From positions 434,001 to 498,000 of the forward strand of contig NZ_JAAVUS010000002.1 in the NCBI RefSeq assembly GCF_018449525.1: a stretch of DNA of 64,000 nt. Reading direction: 5' to 3'. This document shows, piece by piece, positions 1 through 8,680 of the stretch. The position numbers and the translations under genes were made by a program. The first letter of the stretch is position 1. Each line of letters begins with the position of its first letter. Source of the stretch: Bradyrhizobium sp. dw_78. GTDB taxonomy: Bacteria; Pseudomonadota; Alphaproteobacteria; Rhizobiales; Xanthobacteraceae. The notes under the pieces are model-generated. The model made no database searches. It had not been told where the DNA came from and saw nothing but the letters and a program-made list of their open reading frames with translations.

Positions 1-500
1 TAACCGCAGGTGCCCATGACGGCCGCCGCCATGCCGTTGCCGAGCGAGGCGAAGCGGGCATTGCGCCCGAACCGCTCGCCGATCGCACGCGGCCCGACCA
101 GACCGAGGCTGATCGCGGCGATGGCTGGGCCAAGCACGCAGCTGGCGGCGGCGTGAAATGTCGCCGCCATCACGACGACGGGAAAAATCGGCCATACCGC
201 ATATCCGAGCGCGCTGGTGCCGATGGTCGCGACCGCCAGCGCCGCCACCAGCCGTTCGGAGCGCACGGCATCGACGATCGCCCCGCCCGGCATCTGCCCG
301 ATCAGGCCGATGATGCCGCCGATCGACAGCACAAGTCCGATCTGCCCCTGCGTCCATTTTTCCGTGGTCAGATACACCGCGACAAACGGACCGAACCCGG
401 TCTGCACATCAGCCAGAAAGAAGATGAACCAATCGAGCCCGCGCAGGCTCTGGCGGGACGGCGAAGGTTGCGGCGGCCGCACGCCCGGCGCCGGCCGCAA
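1..500 (-). CDS. MFS transporter, N-terminal part (runs off left edge)
   Basis: The minus strand reads as an uninterrupted polytopic membrane protein that leaves the window at base 1. After a proline- and arginine-rich N-terminal stretch it contains LDWFIFFLADVQTGFGPF and GQIGLVLSIGGIIGLIGQ, followed by an acidic/basic loop of the DAVRSERLV type, which is the usual TM1-TM3 layout of major facilitator permeases. No ATG lies in the open frame. TTG at 500 and GTG at 482 are the available starts, and an in-frame stop lies further upstream, so the true start is uncertain. The substrate cannot be inferred. Confidence 0.7.
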   Translation of the reverse strand, partial: MRPAPGVRPPQPSPSRQSLRGLDWFIFFLADVQTGFGPFVAVYLTTEKWTQGQIGLVLSIGGIIGLIGQMPGGAIVDAVRSERLVAALAVATIGTSALGYAVWPIFPVVVMAATFHAAASCVLGPAIAAISLGLVGPRAIGERFGRNARFASLGNGMAAAVMGTCG

Positions 501-610
501 CGGCGCGTTGCGATCACCGCCGCCAATCGGCCGCCTGCGATCGCCGCTATCGGTGCGGTCGATCGGGTCTATGGATGAGCGAGCGAACAGGATGTATCTC
601 TCCGCTTTCT

Positions 611-1141
611 CTATTGGTCATCGAATTCCAGCGGTTCCAGCCGGCCCGAGGCGCCGAGCACGACGATCGGCTGGTCTTCCTTGTATTCGGGCGCGGCCTT
701 GACCTGATCCTTGGTCAATTCGAGCGTGACGGCGTCGCTCTTGTCGGAGACGCGGCCGAAACGCACCGCATTCCATTCGACGACGATCTTGCGGCTGCCA
801 ACGCCGAGGAATCCGCCGAAATCGATCACCGCGGCCCGCACCGTACCGGAGCGGTCGACGATCACGTCGACGATATGCCCCATGTCCTCGTTAGCCGCGC
901 TGCGAACATCGCGGCCGAGCACACCATGCGCCTCCTTGGCGCCGAGAATGGTGACCGATGGCGGCGGCGCGGGCGGAGGCTCTTTCGGCGGCTCCGGCGG
1001 AGTCGCATTCTGAGGCGGCGGCGCTGCGGGCGAGCTGCTGCCGGCCGGCGGAGGCGTCGTGTCGTCGGCGGTCCAGGCCGGGACGGCCGTGAGCGATGAC
1101 AAGATGATAACGAGCGCCGCGATCTGGCGTTTTACGTGCAT
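611..1141 (-). CDS. periplasmic PRC-barrel domain protein
   Basis: This 176-residue protein has a typical Sec signal peptide (hydrophobic LVIILSSLTAVPAWT, probable cleavage near residue 24). A proline-rich linker of about 40 residues follows, then a C-terminal domain with the beta-strand pattern of PRC-barrels (GRDVRSAANEDMGHIVDVIV, then VRAAVIDFGGFLGVGSRKI). The proline linker suggests a tethered envelope location. An AAGGAGA Shine-Dalgarno precedes the ATG. It lies 26 bp downstream of the amylo-glucosidase gene on the same strand, so co-transcription is likely. PRC-barrel proteins of this type are often linked to stress or envelope functions; no specific role is visible. Confidence 0.8.
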   Translation of the reverse strand: MHVKRQIAALVIILSSLTAVPAWTADDTTPPPAGSSSPAAPPPQNATPPEPPKEPPPAPPPSVTILGAKEAHGVLGRDVRSAANEDMGHIVDVIVDRSGTVRAAVIDFGGFLGVGSRKIVVEWNAVRFGRVSDKSDAVTLELTKDQVKAAPEYKEDQPIVVLGASGRLEPLEFDDQ

Positions 1142-1167
1142 AGAGTCTCCTTCAATCGCATGCGGCT

Positions 1168-3369
1168 CTAATGGGCCAGCACGATCGACACCTGAATCTG
1201 GCCGCGGGTGCGCAACACCTCCATCGACACATCATCGCCATGACGGCGAATGCGGAGATCGACGCTTGAATGACCGAGTTGTAGATCGCGCAGCACCACT
1301 TCATCGAGGAAAGCCGGCAACCGCGGATTGCGCAGACGGATTTCGCCGCGCTGCACGTCGAATTCGAGGCCAAGCGCCGCTTCCAGCAGTGTGAACGGCG
1401 TCGCGCTTGCCCAGGCCTGCGGCGCGCAGGCGACAGGATAAAGCGTCGGGCCGCGCTGCTTCTCACGCCTGAAGCCGCAGAACAGTTCGGGAAGCCGCCG
1501 CAAATCCATGTAGGTCGCGGCATCGAACAGGCCCTTGAACACCTGCCCGACCGAATGCTTCAGCCCGTAGCGCGCAAGCCCGAGCGCGATCAGCGCATTG
1601 TCGTGCGGCCAGATCGATCCATCGTGATAGGACATCGGATTATAGCGCGCTTCGCCGCGCGCCACGGTGCGGATGCCCCAGCCGGTGAAGAAATGCGCCT
1701 GCATCAGATCGGCGGCGACCCTGCGGGCGCGGTCTTCGCGCACAATGCCGGTAAACAACAACTGCCCGGCGTTCGAGGTGCGAACCTTGCAAGGCTGTTT
1801 GGCACCGTCGAGCGCAAGCGCGTAGGTGCCGAGTTCCTCGCACCAGAACGCATCCTCGAAGCGCCGCGCCAACTGCTCCGCCTCGGTTTCGAGCTTTCGT
1901 GCCATTGCGGTCTTGCCCAGATGCAGGGCGCAACGCGCCGCCAACTGCTTGGCGGCGAAGACATACCCCTGCACTTCCGCGAGCGCGATATAGCCTTCCG
2001 CGAGCCGGCCATCGGCATGGAAGATCGCATCGTAGGAATCTTTCCAGCCCTGATTGGCGAGCCCTTTTTCGGAGGCGCGCTGATATTCGACGAACCCGTC
2101 GCGATCGGGATCGCCGGCGCCGTCGATCCAGTGCAAGCCTGCCTCGATCGCCGGCCACAATTCAGCCAGCGTCGCTTCATCGCCGCTGCGCTCGATATAA
2201 AGGCCGGCCAGCAGCACGAACAGCGGCGTTGAATCCACGCTGCCGTAATATTGCGCAAACGGTACCTCGCGCAGCGAAGCCATTTCGCCGCCGCGCATTT
2301 CGTGCAGGATCTTGCCGGGCTCGGCGTCCGCCAGCGGATCAGCGACTTTCGCCTGGTAGAACGCCAGCCGTCTCAACACCCCGCGCGCGACCCGTGGGTC
2401 GATCCATAACATCTGCAGCGCGGTGATGATGCCGTCGCGGCCGAACGTGGTCGAATACCAGGGGATGCCCGCATAGGGATATCGCCCCTGCGGCGTGTCC
2501 GTCATCAGCATGTTGAGGTCGGCCATCGACTGGCACACCACCTCGTTGAAGATGTCGTTCGACGTTTCGATGCTGGCGGCGCCCGCCGACGACTGCCGCA
2601 TCTCGCGGCGGTGCGCCAGCAGCCCGCGGAAGAACGGCACGGGCTTGAACGGCACGGGTTTGTTGCAGGATGCGGCGACGAACAGCGAGCTTGCCTGCTG
2701 CGGCGCCAGCTCGACATGATAGACTGCGGCATTCGCCGCAAGGCGCGTCGGCCGCGGATCGAAATGCAACGCCGTGATGCGCGTCTCGTCGTCCAGACCT
2801 TTGTATTCGAGCGTGACGTTGGCCGGGCCGAGCGGCTTGCTGGAGCCGATGCCACGCCGCGGGCGCCGTTCGCCCCGCACTTCGAACAGGTCGGCGAAGT
2901 CGTTGTCGAACAGCAGCGTGACGTCGAAACTCGCTGGGCTTTCGCCGTGATTCTGGATGCCGATGCGCTGATACGCCGTTCCGCGCCACAGGAAGATCGT
3001 GCGTACGATGTGCAGCATGTCCTTTTGCAATACGAGATGGCCGTCACGGTACACATCGGGGTTGGTGAGATCGACGGTCAGCGCGGAATTGTCGTCGCGC
3101 AGGTTGGAGCCAAGCAGCAGCGGCTGAACATCATTGAGCACGAGTTCCAGCCGCGCCAGATAGCGGGTATCGGCGTTGAACAGACCGTCCGGACCGCCGG
3201 CCGAGGCGCCGATATCGCCATGACTGTCCAGCACGATGAAGGTGTCGTCATGCTTGAGCGAGCGCCGCGGCCGCGCCGCAGGCCCGGTCATCGGAATGTA
3301 GAACGGCGATTCCGCGACCGCTTCGGCGGATCTGGCCGCCATGATTTGCGTTACGACTTCGGCTGGCAT
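1168..3369 (-). CDS. amylo-alpha-1,6-glucosidase / glycogen debranching N-terminal domain protein
   Basis: The 733-residue product has an N-terminal beta-rich domain (about residues 35-225, with LDSHGDIG and GLFNADTRYLARLEL) matching the bacterial glycogen-debranching N-terminal domain. An (alpha/alpha)6-barrel follows, with WYSTTFGRDG (304-313), YYGSVDSTPLF (374-384), NQGWKDSYDA (439-448) and a later SIWPHDNALIALG. These are hallmarks of the amylo-alpha-1,6-glucosidase/GH63-like clan. Family members remove alpha-1,6 glucosyl branches or act on related oligosaccharides; the substrate here is unproven. It sits 66 bp downstream of an ABC exporter and near a divergent glycosyltransferase, a pairing that suggests handling of a storage or envelope glucan. 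Confidence 0.85.
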   Translation of the reverse strand: MPAEVVTQIMAARSAEAVAESPFYIPMTGPAARPRRSLKHDDTFIVLDSHGDIGASAGGPDGLFNADTRYLARLELVLNDVQPLLLGSNLRDDNSALTVDLTNPDVYRDGHLVLQKDMLHIVRTIFLWRGTAYQRIGIQNHGESPASFDVTLLFDNDFADLFEVRGERRPRRGIGSSKPLGPANVTLEYKGLDDETRITALHFDPRPTRLAANAAVYHVELAPQQASSLFVAASCNKPVPFKPVPFFRGLLAHRREMRQSSAGAASIETSNDIFNEVVCQSMADLNMLMTDTPQGRYPYAGIPWYSTTFGRDGIITALQMLWIDPRVARGVLRRLAFYQAKVADPLADAEPGKILHEMRGGEMASLREVPFAQYYGSVDSTPLFVLLAGLYIERSGDEATLAELWPAIEAGLHWIDGAGDPDRDGFVEYQRASEKGLANQGWKDSYDAIFHADGRLAEGYIALAEVQGYVFAAKQLAARCALHLGKTAMARKLETEAEQLARRFEDAFWCEELGTYALALDGAKQPCKVRTSNAGQLLFTGIVREDRARRVAADLMQAHFFTGWGIRTVARGEARYNPMSYHDGSIWPHDNALIALGLARYGLKHSVGQVFKGLFDAATYMDLRRLPELFCGFRREKQRGPTLYPVACAPQAWASATPFTLLEAALGLEFDVQRGEIRLRNPRLPAFLDEVVLRDLQLGHSSVDLRIRRHGDDVSMEVLRTRGQIQVSIVLAH

Positions 3370-3435
3370 CTGACCTCGTGCGGTTTTTCCCCGACCTGCG
3401 ATGAACGCACCAGGCCTTAAACGCTACCGCGGCAC

Positions 3436-5199
3436 TCAGGCCGCATGGGTCGCAAGGCGGCTCATCTCCCGGGTTACCAACTCGCGATACGGGCCCTGTC
3501 CCTGCATCAGACGATCCGGCGGACCGTCCTCGATGATCTTGCCGGCTTTCAACACCACCACCCGGTCGAAATTGCGCAGCGTCGCCAGCCGGTGGGCGAT
3601 CGCGACCACGGTGCGGCCGCGCATCAGGCGGCCGAGCGCTTCGCGGATCGCCTCCTCCGACTCGCTGTCGAGCGCGGCGGTGGCTTCGTCGAGCAGCAGG
3701 ATCGGCGCATCCTTCAGAAAGGCGCGCGCAATCGCGATGCGCTGCCGCTGTCCGCCCGAGAGCTTGAGGCCGCGGTCGCCGACCATGGTCGCAAGCCCGT
3801 CCGGCAAGGTCTCGACGAAATCGCACCGGGCCGCAATCGCCGCACGCAGCACTTCATCGTCCGTCGCTGTCGGCCGTCCATAGCGGATGTTTTCCATGAT
3901 CGAGCGCTGGAACAGCGAGATGTCCTGCGGCACCACCGAGATCGCCTCGCGCAGGCTTTGCTGCGTGACGCGCGAAATGTCCTGGCCGTCGATCGTGATG
4001 CTGCCCTGCTGCACGTCGTAGAACCGCTGCAACAGCACGAACAGCGTCGACTTGCCGCCGCCGGATTGTCCGACCAGCCCGACCCTTTGGCCGGCTTGCA
4101 GGCGAAGGCTGAAGCGGTCGAACACCTTGACCCCACCGGGATAACGGAACGACATATTGTTGAAGGCGATCGACGCGCCCGCTTTGACCAGGGTCTCGGC
4201 TTCCGGGTGATCCTTCAGTTCATGCGGAAGCAGCAGGGTCGCGATCGCTTCCGTCAGCCGCGCGACGTGCTGGGTGACGTCGACCAGCGCCACCGCGAGG
4301 TCCCGCGTGGCGCTGAGAATGGAAATTCCCAGCGTGCAGACCAGCACGACGTCGCCTGTCGTCGCCGCGCCGCGCTGCCAGAGCGTGATCGCCCAGGCCA
4401 GCAGGCCGATGATCAGCACGACCGTAATGAAGGCATGGGCCAGGCGAAGTTTTTCGAGGTACCGGAGACTGCGGCCGCGCGCGATCAACTCCCGGCCCAC
4501 CGTGGCGTCGAACCGGTCGTGCTCGAAATTGAGGCCGCAGAACGCGCGCACCAGCGACATGTTGTTGATGACATCGACCATCTCACCGTCGACGGCGGCG
4601 GCCTTGTTGGCGAAATCGTCATGCAGCGGCTTGCCCGCGGCCGCCAGCTTGAACAGCGCGACCACCATGATCCCGGCGATAACGATCAGCCCGCCGGCCA
4701 TCGCCGGGCTGACGCTGCCGATCAATGCGATCGCCGCAATGGTGGCGAAGCATGGCGGCAGCACATTCCAGACGAACATGTTTTCGACGGTGAACACCGC
4801 ATTGGAGGTGGCCGTGATGCGGCTGGTGAGCATGCCCGGCAGCCGGTCGGAGAAGTAGCTCGGCGCGTGCCCGGTCAGATGACGAAACATGTCGCGGCGG
4901 AGATCTCCGGTGACGCCGACAAAGGTGAAGCTCGCGATCCAGCTCGCGATCCGCCACAGGAAATTATCGGACGCGATCAACGTCATGAGTAAAATGAATG
5001 CCAGCCATACGTCGCCCGAATGAGAGGGCCCGCCGGACAACGCGTCGACCAGGCTCTTGATGCCGTATTGCGTGCCGACCGAACAGGCAACCGCGGCAAG
5101 AACGGCCGTCAGGATGGCCGCGTGCGCGGCCGGCCTCATGCGCAGGTAGCGCAGCACAAACGGAAAAGGACGATGTGCGTATCCTGAAAGACTGTCCAT
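3436..5199 (-). CDS. ABC exporter, fused permease and ATPase
   Basis: A half-size ABC exporter of about 587 residues. The N-terminal six-helix transmembrane domain (about 1-310) is followed by a nucleotide-binding domain with Walker A GQSGGGKST (377-385), signature LSGGQRQR (480-487) and Walker B ILLLDEA (500-506). These motifs are intact, so it should function as a homodimer exporting a lipid, glycan or hydrophobic compound. The frame is also open upstream to an ATG at 5301, but MDSLSGYAHRPFPF at 5199 matches the usual beginning of this family better; neither start has a strong Shine-Dalgarno. It heads a same-strand run with the debranching enzyme and PRC-barrel genes. Confidence 0.85.
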   Translation of the reverse strand: MDSLSGYAHRPFPFVLRYLRMRPAAHAAILTAVLAAVACSVGTQYGIKSLVDALSGGPSHSGDVWLAFILLMTLIASDNFLWRIASWIASFTFVGVTGDLRRDMFRHLTGHAPSYFSDRLPGMLTSRITATSNAVFTVENMFVWNVLPPCFATIAAIALIGSVSPAMAGGLIVIAGIMVVALFKLAAAGKPLHDDFANKAAAVDGEMVDVINNMSLVRAFCGLNFEHDRFDATVGRELIARGRSLRYLEKLRLAHAFITVVLIIGLLAWAITLWQRGAATTGDVVLVCTLGISILSATRDLAVALVDVTQHVARLTEAIATLLLPHELKDHPEAETLVKAGASIAFNNMSFRYPGGVKVFDRFSLRLQAGQRVGLVGQSGGGKSTLFVLLQRFYDVQQGSITIDGQDISRVTQQSLREAISVVPQDISLFQRSIMENIRYGRPTATDDEVLRAAIAARCDFVETLPDGLATMVGDRGLKLSGGQRQRIAIARAFLKDAPILLLDEATAALDSESEEAIREALGRLMRGRTVVAIAHRLATLRNFDRVVVLKAGKIIEDGPPDRLMQGQGPYRELVTREMSRLATHAA

Positions 5200-5490
5200 G
5201 TGCCTGCAAACCCGTTGGAAAGAAAGGGAAATTCTGTTTCGTTGCGTTTGTTCGACCGCCCGGCGGAGGCTTCCTTGAATTTCCCACCATACCGCCATCA
5301 CCGCGCGCCAATCTTGCAGCAGTAACAGCGGCGAAAATCGGATCGGTGTGATGGCATCAGCGTGACTTTGCTGAAGGAAGTGCCCGCCTTATGGGAACTT
5401 CGCAGGTGCGGAAACGTTCCCTGTCCGGTGTACCAGCACCAACCGCAACGACGGGCTTTTCGTTCACGATCGTGACAGGAGATTAGATAG

Positions 5491-6558
5491 ATGCGTATCG
5501 CGCAGGTTGCTCCCCTGACGGAGGCCGTCCCGCCCAAGCTCTATGGCGGAACCGAGCGGGTGGTCCATTGGCTGACCGAGGAGCTGGTCGCACTGGGAAA
5601 CGACGTGACGCTGTTCGCCAGCGGCGACTCCCAGACCTCCGCGAAACTGGACGCGATATGGCCAAGGGCGCTGCGCCTCGATGGCTCGGTCCGCGACCCC
5701 AATGCGTTGCATATGGTGCTGTTGGAGCATGTCCGGCGGAAATGCGACGACGAGGAATTCGACTTCCTGCACTTCCATCTCGACTATTATCCGTTCTCGC
5801 TGTTCTCCCGGCAGCCGACGCCATACGTGACCACCTTGCATGGCCGGCTGGATCTGCCCGAACACCAGCCGGTGTTCACGACCTTCGCCACCGTGCCGGT
5901 GATTTCGATCTCGAACGCCCAGCGCCGCCCGGTGCCACAGGCCAACTGGGTCCGCACCATCCATCATGGCTTGCCGGAAAATCTGCTGACGCCGCGGCCG
6001 GTGACTCCCGGCTATCTGGCGGTGCTCGGCCGCATCGCGCCGGAGAAAGGCGTGGACCGCGCCATCAAGATCGCGATCCGCTGCGGCATTCCGCTGAAGA
6101 TCGCCGCCAAGGTCGACCGCGCCGATCAGGAATATTACGACGAGATCATCCGTCCGCTGATGGATCATCCGCTGGTCGAATATATCGGCGAGATCGGCGA
6201 TCACGAGAAATCCGACTTCCTGAGCGGCGCGCTCGCGCTGCTGCTGCCGCTCGACTGGCCTGAACCGTTCGGCCTCGTCATGATCGAGGCGATGGCCTGC
6301 GGCACGCCCGTCATCGCCTATAATCGCGGCTCGGTCCCCGAGATCATCGACGACGGCCTGACCGGCTTTATCGTCGAGGACGAGATCAGCGCCGTCGGCG
6401 TCGTGAAGCGGCTTTCCGAACTCGACCGCGGCGCGATCCGCAAGCAGTTCGAAAAGCGTTTCACCGCGCGCCGCATGGCGCTCGACTATCTCGCCGCCTA
6501 TCGCGGCCTGACGGAAATCGCCGAACCGCGCATCAAGCTGGTGAGCAGCGCCGAGTAA
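5491..6558 (+). CDS. glycosyltransferase family 4 protein
   Basis: The 355-residue product is a GT-B fold glycosyltransferase. The N-terminal acceptor domain starts with MRIAQVAPLTE and has the YGGTERVV loop (18-25). The C-terminal donor domain has GRIAPEKGVD (180-189) and the E-x7-E nucleotide-sugar motif EPFGLVMIE (258-266). Such retaining enzymes transfer a sugar from NDP- or ADP-glucose-like donors. It is transcribed divergently from the ABC exporter/debranching-enzyme group across a 291-bp gap and may supply or remodel the same glucan. Donor and acceptor cannot be told from the sequence. Confidence 0.85.
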   Translation: MRIAQVAPLTEAVPPKLYGGTERVVHWLTEELVALGNDVTLFASGDSQTSAKLDAIWPRALRLDGSVRDPNALHMVLLEHVRRKCDDEEFDFLHFHLDYYPFSLFSRQPTPYVTTLHGRLDLPEHQPVFTTFATVPVISISNAQRRPVPQANWVRTIHHGLPENLLTPRPVTPGYLAVLGRIAPEKGVDRAIKIAIRCGIPLKIAAKVDRADQEYYDEIIRPLMDHPLVEYIGEIGDHEKSDFLSGALALLLPLDWPEPFGLVMIEAMACGTPVIAYNRGSVPEIIDDGLTGFIVEDEISAVGVVKRLSELDRGAIRKQFEKRFTARRMALDYLAAYRGLTEIAEPRIKLVSSAE

Positions 6559-6630
6559 TACGCCGTGGCGCAAGCGGCATCCAGACTACGAAGCAAAAAT
6601 TAAAACGTCGGTGTTTCGGCAACGGCAGTG

Positions 6631-6830
6631 AACTCCCTCTCCCACCCAACTCGGGTTTACCCGAGTTGGGCATTTCATATTGTCGAAGTCGGATATATCC
6701 AACTTCGAGGGAAGAGGGTCGGGAGTTCAGGTCTCGATGGATCGCAACCCCTCACCCGGACCGCATCTGCCGATGCGATCCGACCTCTCCCAAGGGAGAG
6801 GTGAAAACGGGTCGGGTCTCCGGCAATTCC
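6631..6830. repeat. palindromic intergenic repeat block after the glycosyltransferase
   Basis: A compact block of hairpins. A perfect 11-bp stem (CCCAACTCGGG / CCCGAGTTGGG, 6645-6655 and 6660-6670) is followed by a near-palindrome centred on GGATATATCC, then GCATC-TGCC-GATGC, then CCTCTCCC-AA-GGGAGAGG (6784-6801). The outer edges (AACTCCCTCTCCC and a roughly inverted GGGAAGAGGG...GGGAGTT) also pair. The layout matches a dispersed noncoding repeat I know from Bradyrhizobium intergenic DNA. The first stem lies 86 bp past the glycosyltransferase stop and could act as its terminator. Confidence 0.65.
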
Positions 6831-6849
6831 GCCATTGGCGATTCAGTTT

Positions 6850-7632
6850 TCAGACAGCTAGAAAGCATACGAAGACGCAATCCCGCGACGCAACGCGCCC
6901 GAGTTGTGCAAGAACCATCGGCCCAAAGGCGTGGCGCGCCTCAAGAAAGGGCGCGAGCGACCCTTAAAAAGGGCGCGGGGAATGCCGGGTGCCCGTTGCA
7001 CCCGCAGCCTCGTGCGCAAAGGTAGAAAGCACACGAGTTAGTCACCACGAGTCCACCGGGGTCACCCGGCATTCCCGCACGCGATGGTTTTAACGGCTTA
7101 TTTCGTACTCTCCCCGGTGATCGGGCTTTCTTGTCACCGTCATCCAGTGGATTAATGGCTAATCGAACCCGGTCGGGCCGACCTCACCTCCGCTGAACTT
7201 GACGCCGGCGTCGAGGCGTCAGGACCACACGACTTCACCGTCCGCAATAGCAGCGTTCGTCTGCGCGCCGTCGACCGCTCACGGGAACCCGCCCTGCGAT
7301 CGCGTCACGCGCCCAATGCTGCCGCGTCCACCGCATCCCGTCCCGCATCCGTGACGATCGCGATACGCCCCTTTGTTGGGACAGGATGGAGTCGACCTAC
7401 TGCTGTTTCTACCAGGCGGCAAAGCGGGAAATTTTTCGACGCAGGACTGGACAGCGGAATCACCGGGGCGAGACGGCGAAAAACCGATGCTTTGATCAGA
7501 CGGGCGTTACCGCACAAATCCAATAATGGCCGACGGAACCGAAGATCGCCGTCGCAGGCAATAGACCAGCCGTAAAATCTCCGGCGGACGAAGATCATAT
7601 TGCGGTGCCCACGGCGGGCATCATTTCTCAAA
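6850..7632. repeat. second repeat-derived intergenic region, no convincing gene
   Basis: This stretch has no ORF with coding character. It contains a perfect 14-bp inverted repeat (GGGAATGCCGGGTG at 6978-6991 and CACCCGGCATTCCC at 7063-7076) enclosing about 71 bases. Its reading frames resemble short arginine-rich 'hypothetical proteins' that recur as fragments across Bradyrhizobium genomes, with in-frame stops here. I read it as a decayed copy of a dispersed element. The family assignment is from memory of similar sequences and needs a genome self-comparison. Confidence 0.5.
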
Positions 7633-7705
7633 CTGTTCTGTTTTGAACAGGTCCGTTCGTTCGCACGATCCTACGATTGCGAATACGAATCATATTTCGC
7701 AATCG
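7633..7705 (+). promoter_or_regulatory. two hairpins in the leader of the outer-membrane protein gene
   Basis: CTGTTC/GAACAG (7633-7638, 7645-7650) and a perfect 10-bp inverted repeat CGATTGCGAA/TTCGCAATCG (7674-7683, 7696-7705; 12-nt loop) lie just before the GGAG ribosome-binding site (7707-7710) and ATG at 7716. The second stem ends one base before the Shine-Dalgarno. It could be a DNA operator or an RNA element affecting translation; the sequence does not decide. Confidence 0.4.
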
Positions 7706-7715
7706 TGGAGCGCAT

Positions 7716-8639
7716 ATGAACAAATTGACATTCGTCGTGATTGTCGCGGGATTGGCCGCGGCCGGTGGCGTCCCAGACGCAAATGCCCAGTCGGCGAATC
7801 CGCTTGCACGAGCCGCGCAGATCGCTCCGCCTGGATCGGATGTGCCGCGATCCGCCTTCTTCATCGGCCTGGGCGGAAGTTACAATCAATCCGACTTCGG
7901 CACCCAGGACGTCTATGCCGTCGGAACGTCGAATGTCTTTCAAAATGGATTGTTGACCTCGAGCGGATCGGCGGCGGGTCCCGCCAGCATCCACATAGAT
8001 TCAGAGTCCGGTTTTGCGTTTTCGATGCAAGGCGGTTATTTCCAAAATTTTTCCGGCAGTGACTGGTTATGGGGGGCCAAGTTTACCTACCGCGATCTGA
8101 CAGCAACCTACGCTGTGCGGAATGTTCTCCTGCCCCAAACGGGATCATTTACACCTACAGGCAGCGCCACTCCGGTCCCGTTCACGGGAAATGCGCTGGT
8201 CGGATCTTACCAAACCAACATTACACATGAGATTGCTTTCATTCCTTTCATTGGCCGGTCGTTCGAGAAGAGCATTCTCTACATCGGCGTTGGTCCGACG
8301 CTATCTCGTATGCGAACCAACCTGAACGGTTTGATCGGCTTTGCAGATATCAACGGCGCACGCACCGACGTCTCCGGCAATCCGATTAGTCTCTCCAGTG
8401 CCAGTTGGGTGTATGGGGGCGCCGCGACAATTGGCGCAACTTACTTCCTCGACTCCTCCTGGTTCCTGGATTTCAGTTACACTTTCGCCATGACGGGCGA
8501 TCAGGCCCTCGGCTATTCAAGCCCGTTTTCCAATCCCAACGGCACAAACGGTTCGACGGTTACCGGGACGCTGGTTGGCACCTCTTCCGGGAGAGTGATT
8601 ACCCAAGGAGTTACCGCCACGATCAACAAGGCATTTTGA
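7716..8639 (+). CDS. outer-membrane beta-barrel protein
   Basis: This 307-residue secreted protein has a clear signal peptide (MNKLTFVVIVAGLAAAGG, probable cleavage after ANA at residues 22-24). The mature part is rich in Gly, Ser, Thr and aromatic residues alternating as in amphipathic beta strands (FFIGLGGSYNQSDFG, LWGAKFTYRDL, WFLDFSYTFAMTG). It ends in a C-terminal phenylalanine (TINKAF), the usual barrel-assembly signal. It resembles the porin-like or opacity-type barrels of alphaproteobacteria. The ATG at 7716 was preferred to an upstream in-frame ATG at 7677 because it has a GGAG ribosome site and starts directly with the signal peptide. Ligand or function unknown. Confidence 0.75.
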   Translation: MNKLTFVVIVAGLAAAGGVPDANAQSANPLARAAQIAPPGSDVPRSAFFIGLGGSYNQSDFGTQDVYAVGTSNVFQNGLLTSSGSAAGPASIHIDSESGFAFSMQGGYFQNFSGSDWLWGAKFTYRDLTATYAVRNVLLPQTGSFTPTGSATPVPFTGNALVGSYQTNITHEIAFIPFIGRSFEKSILYIGVGPTLSRMRTNLNGLIGFADINGARTDVSGNPISLSSASWVYGGAATIGATYFLDSSWFLDFSYTFAMTGDQALGYSSPFSNPNGTNGSTVTGTLVGTSSGRVITQGVTATINKAF

Positions 8640-8680
8640 TTTCGAGCCGCTTCGTCGCGACAAGATGCGCCGAGTCCAAC

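Noticed and set aside
3445..4992. A 515-residue plus-strand open frame
   Set aside because: Antisense to the ABC exporter with its intact Walker and signature motifs; composition is typical of frame shadows.
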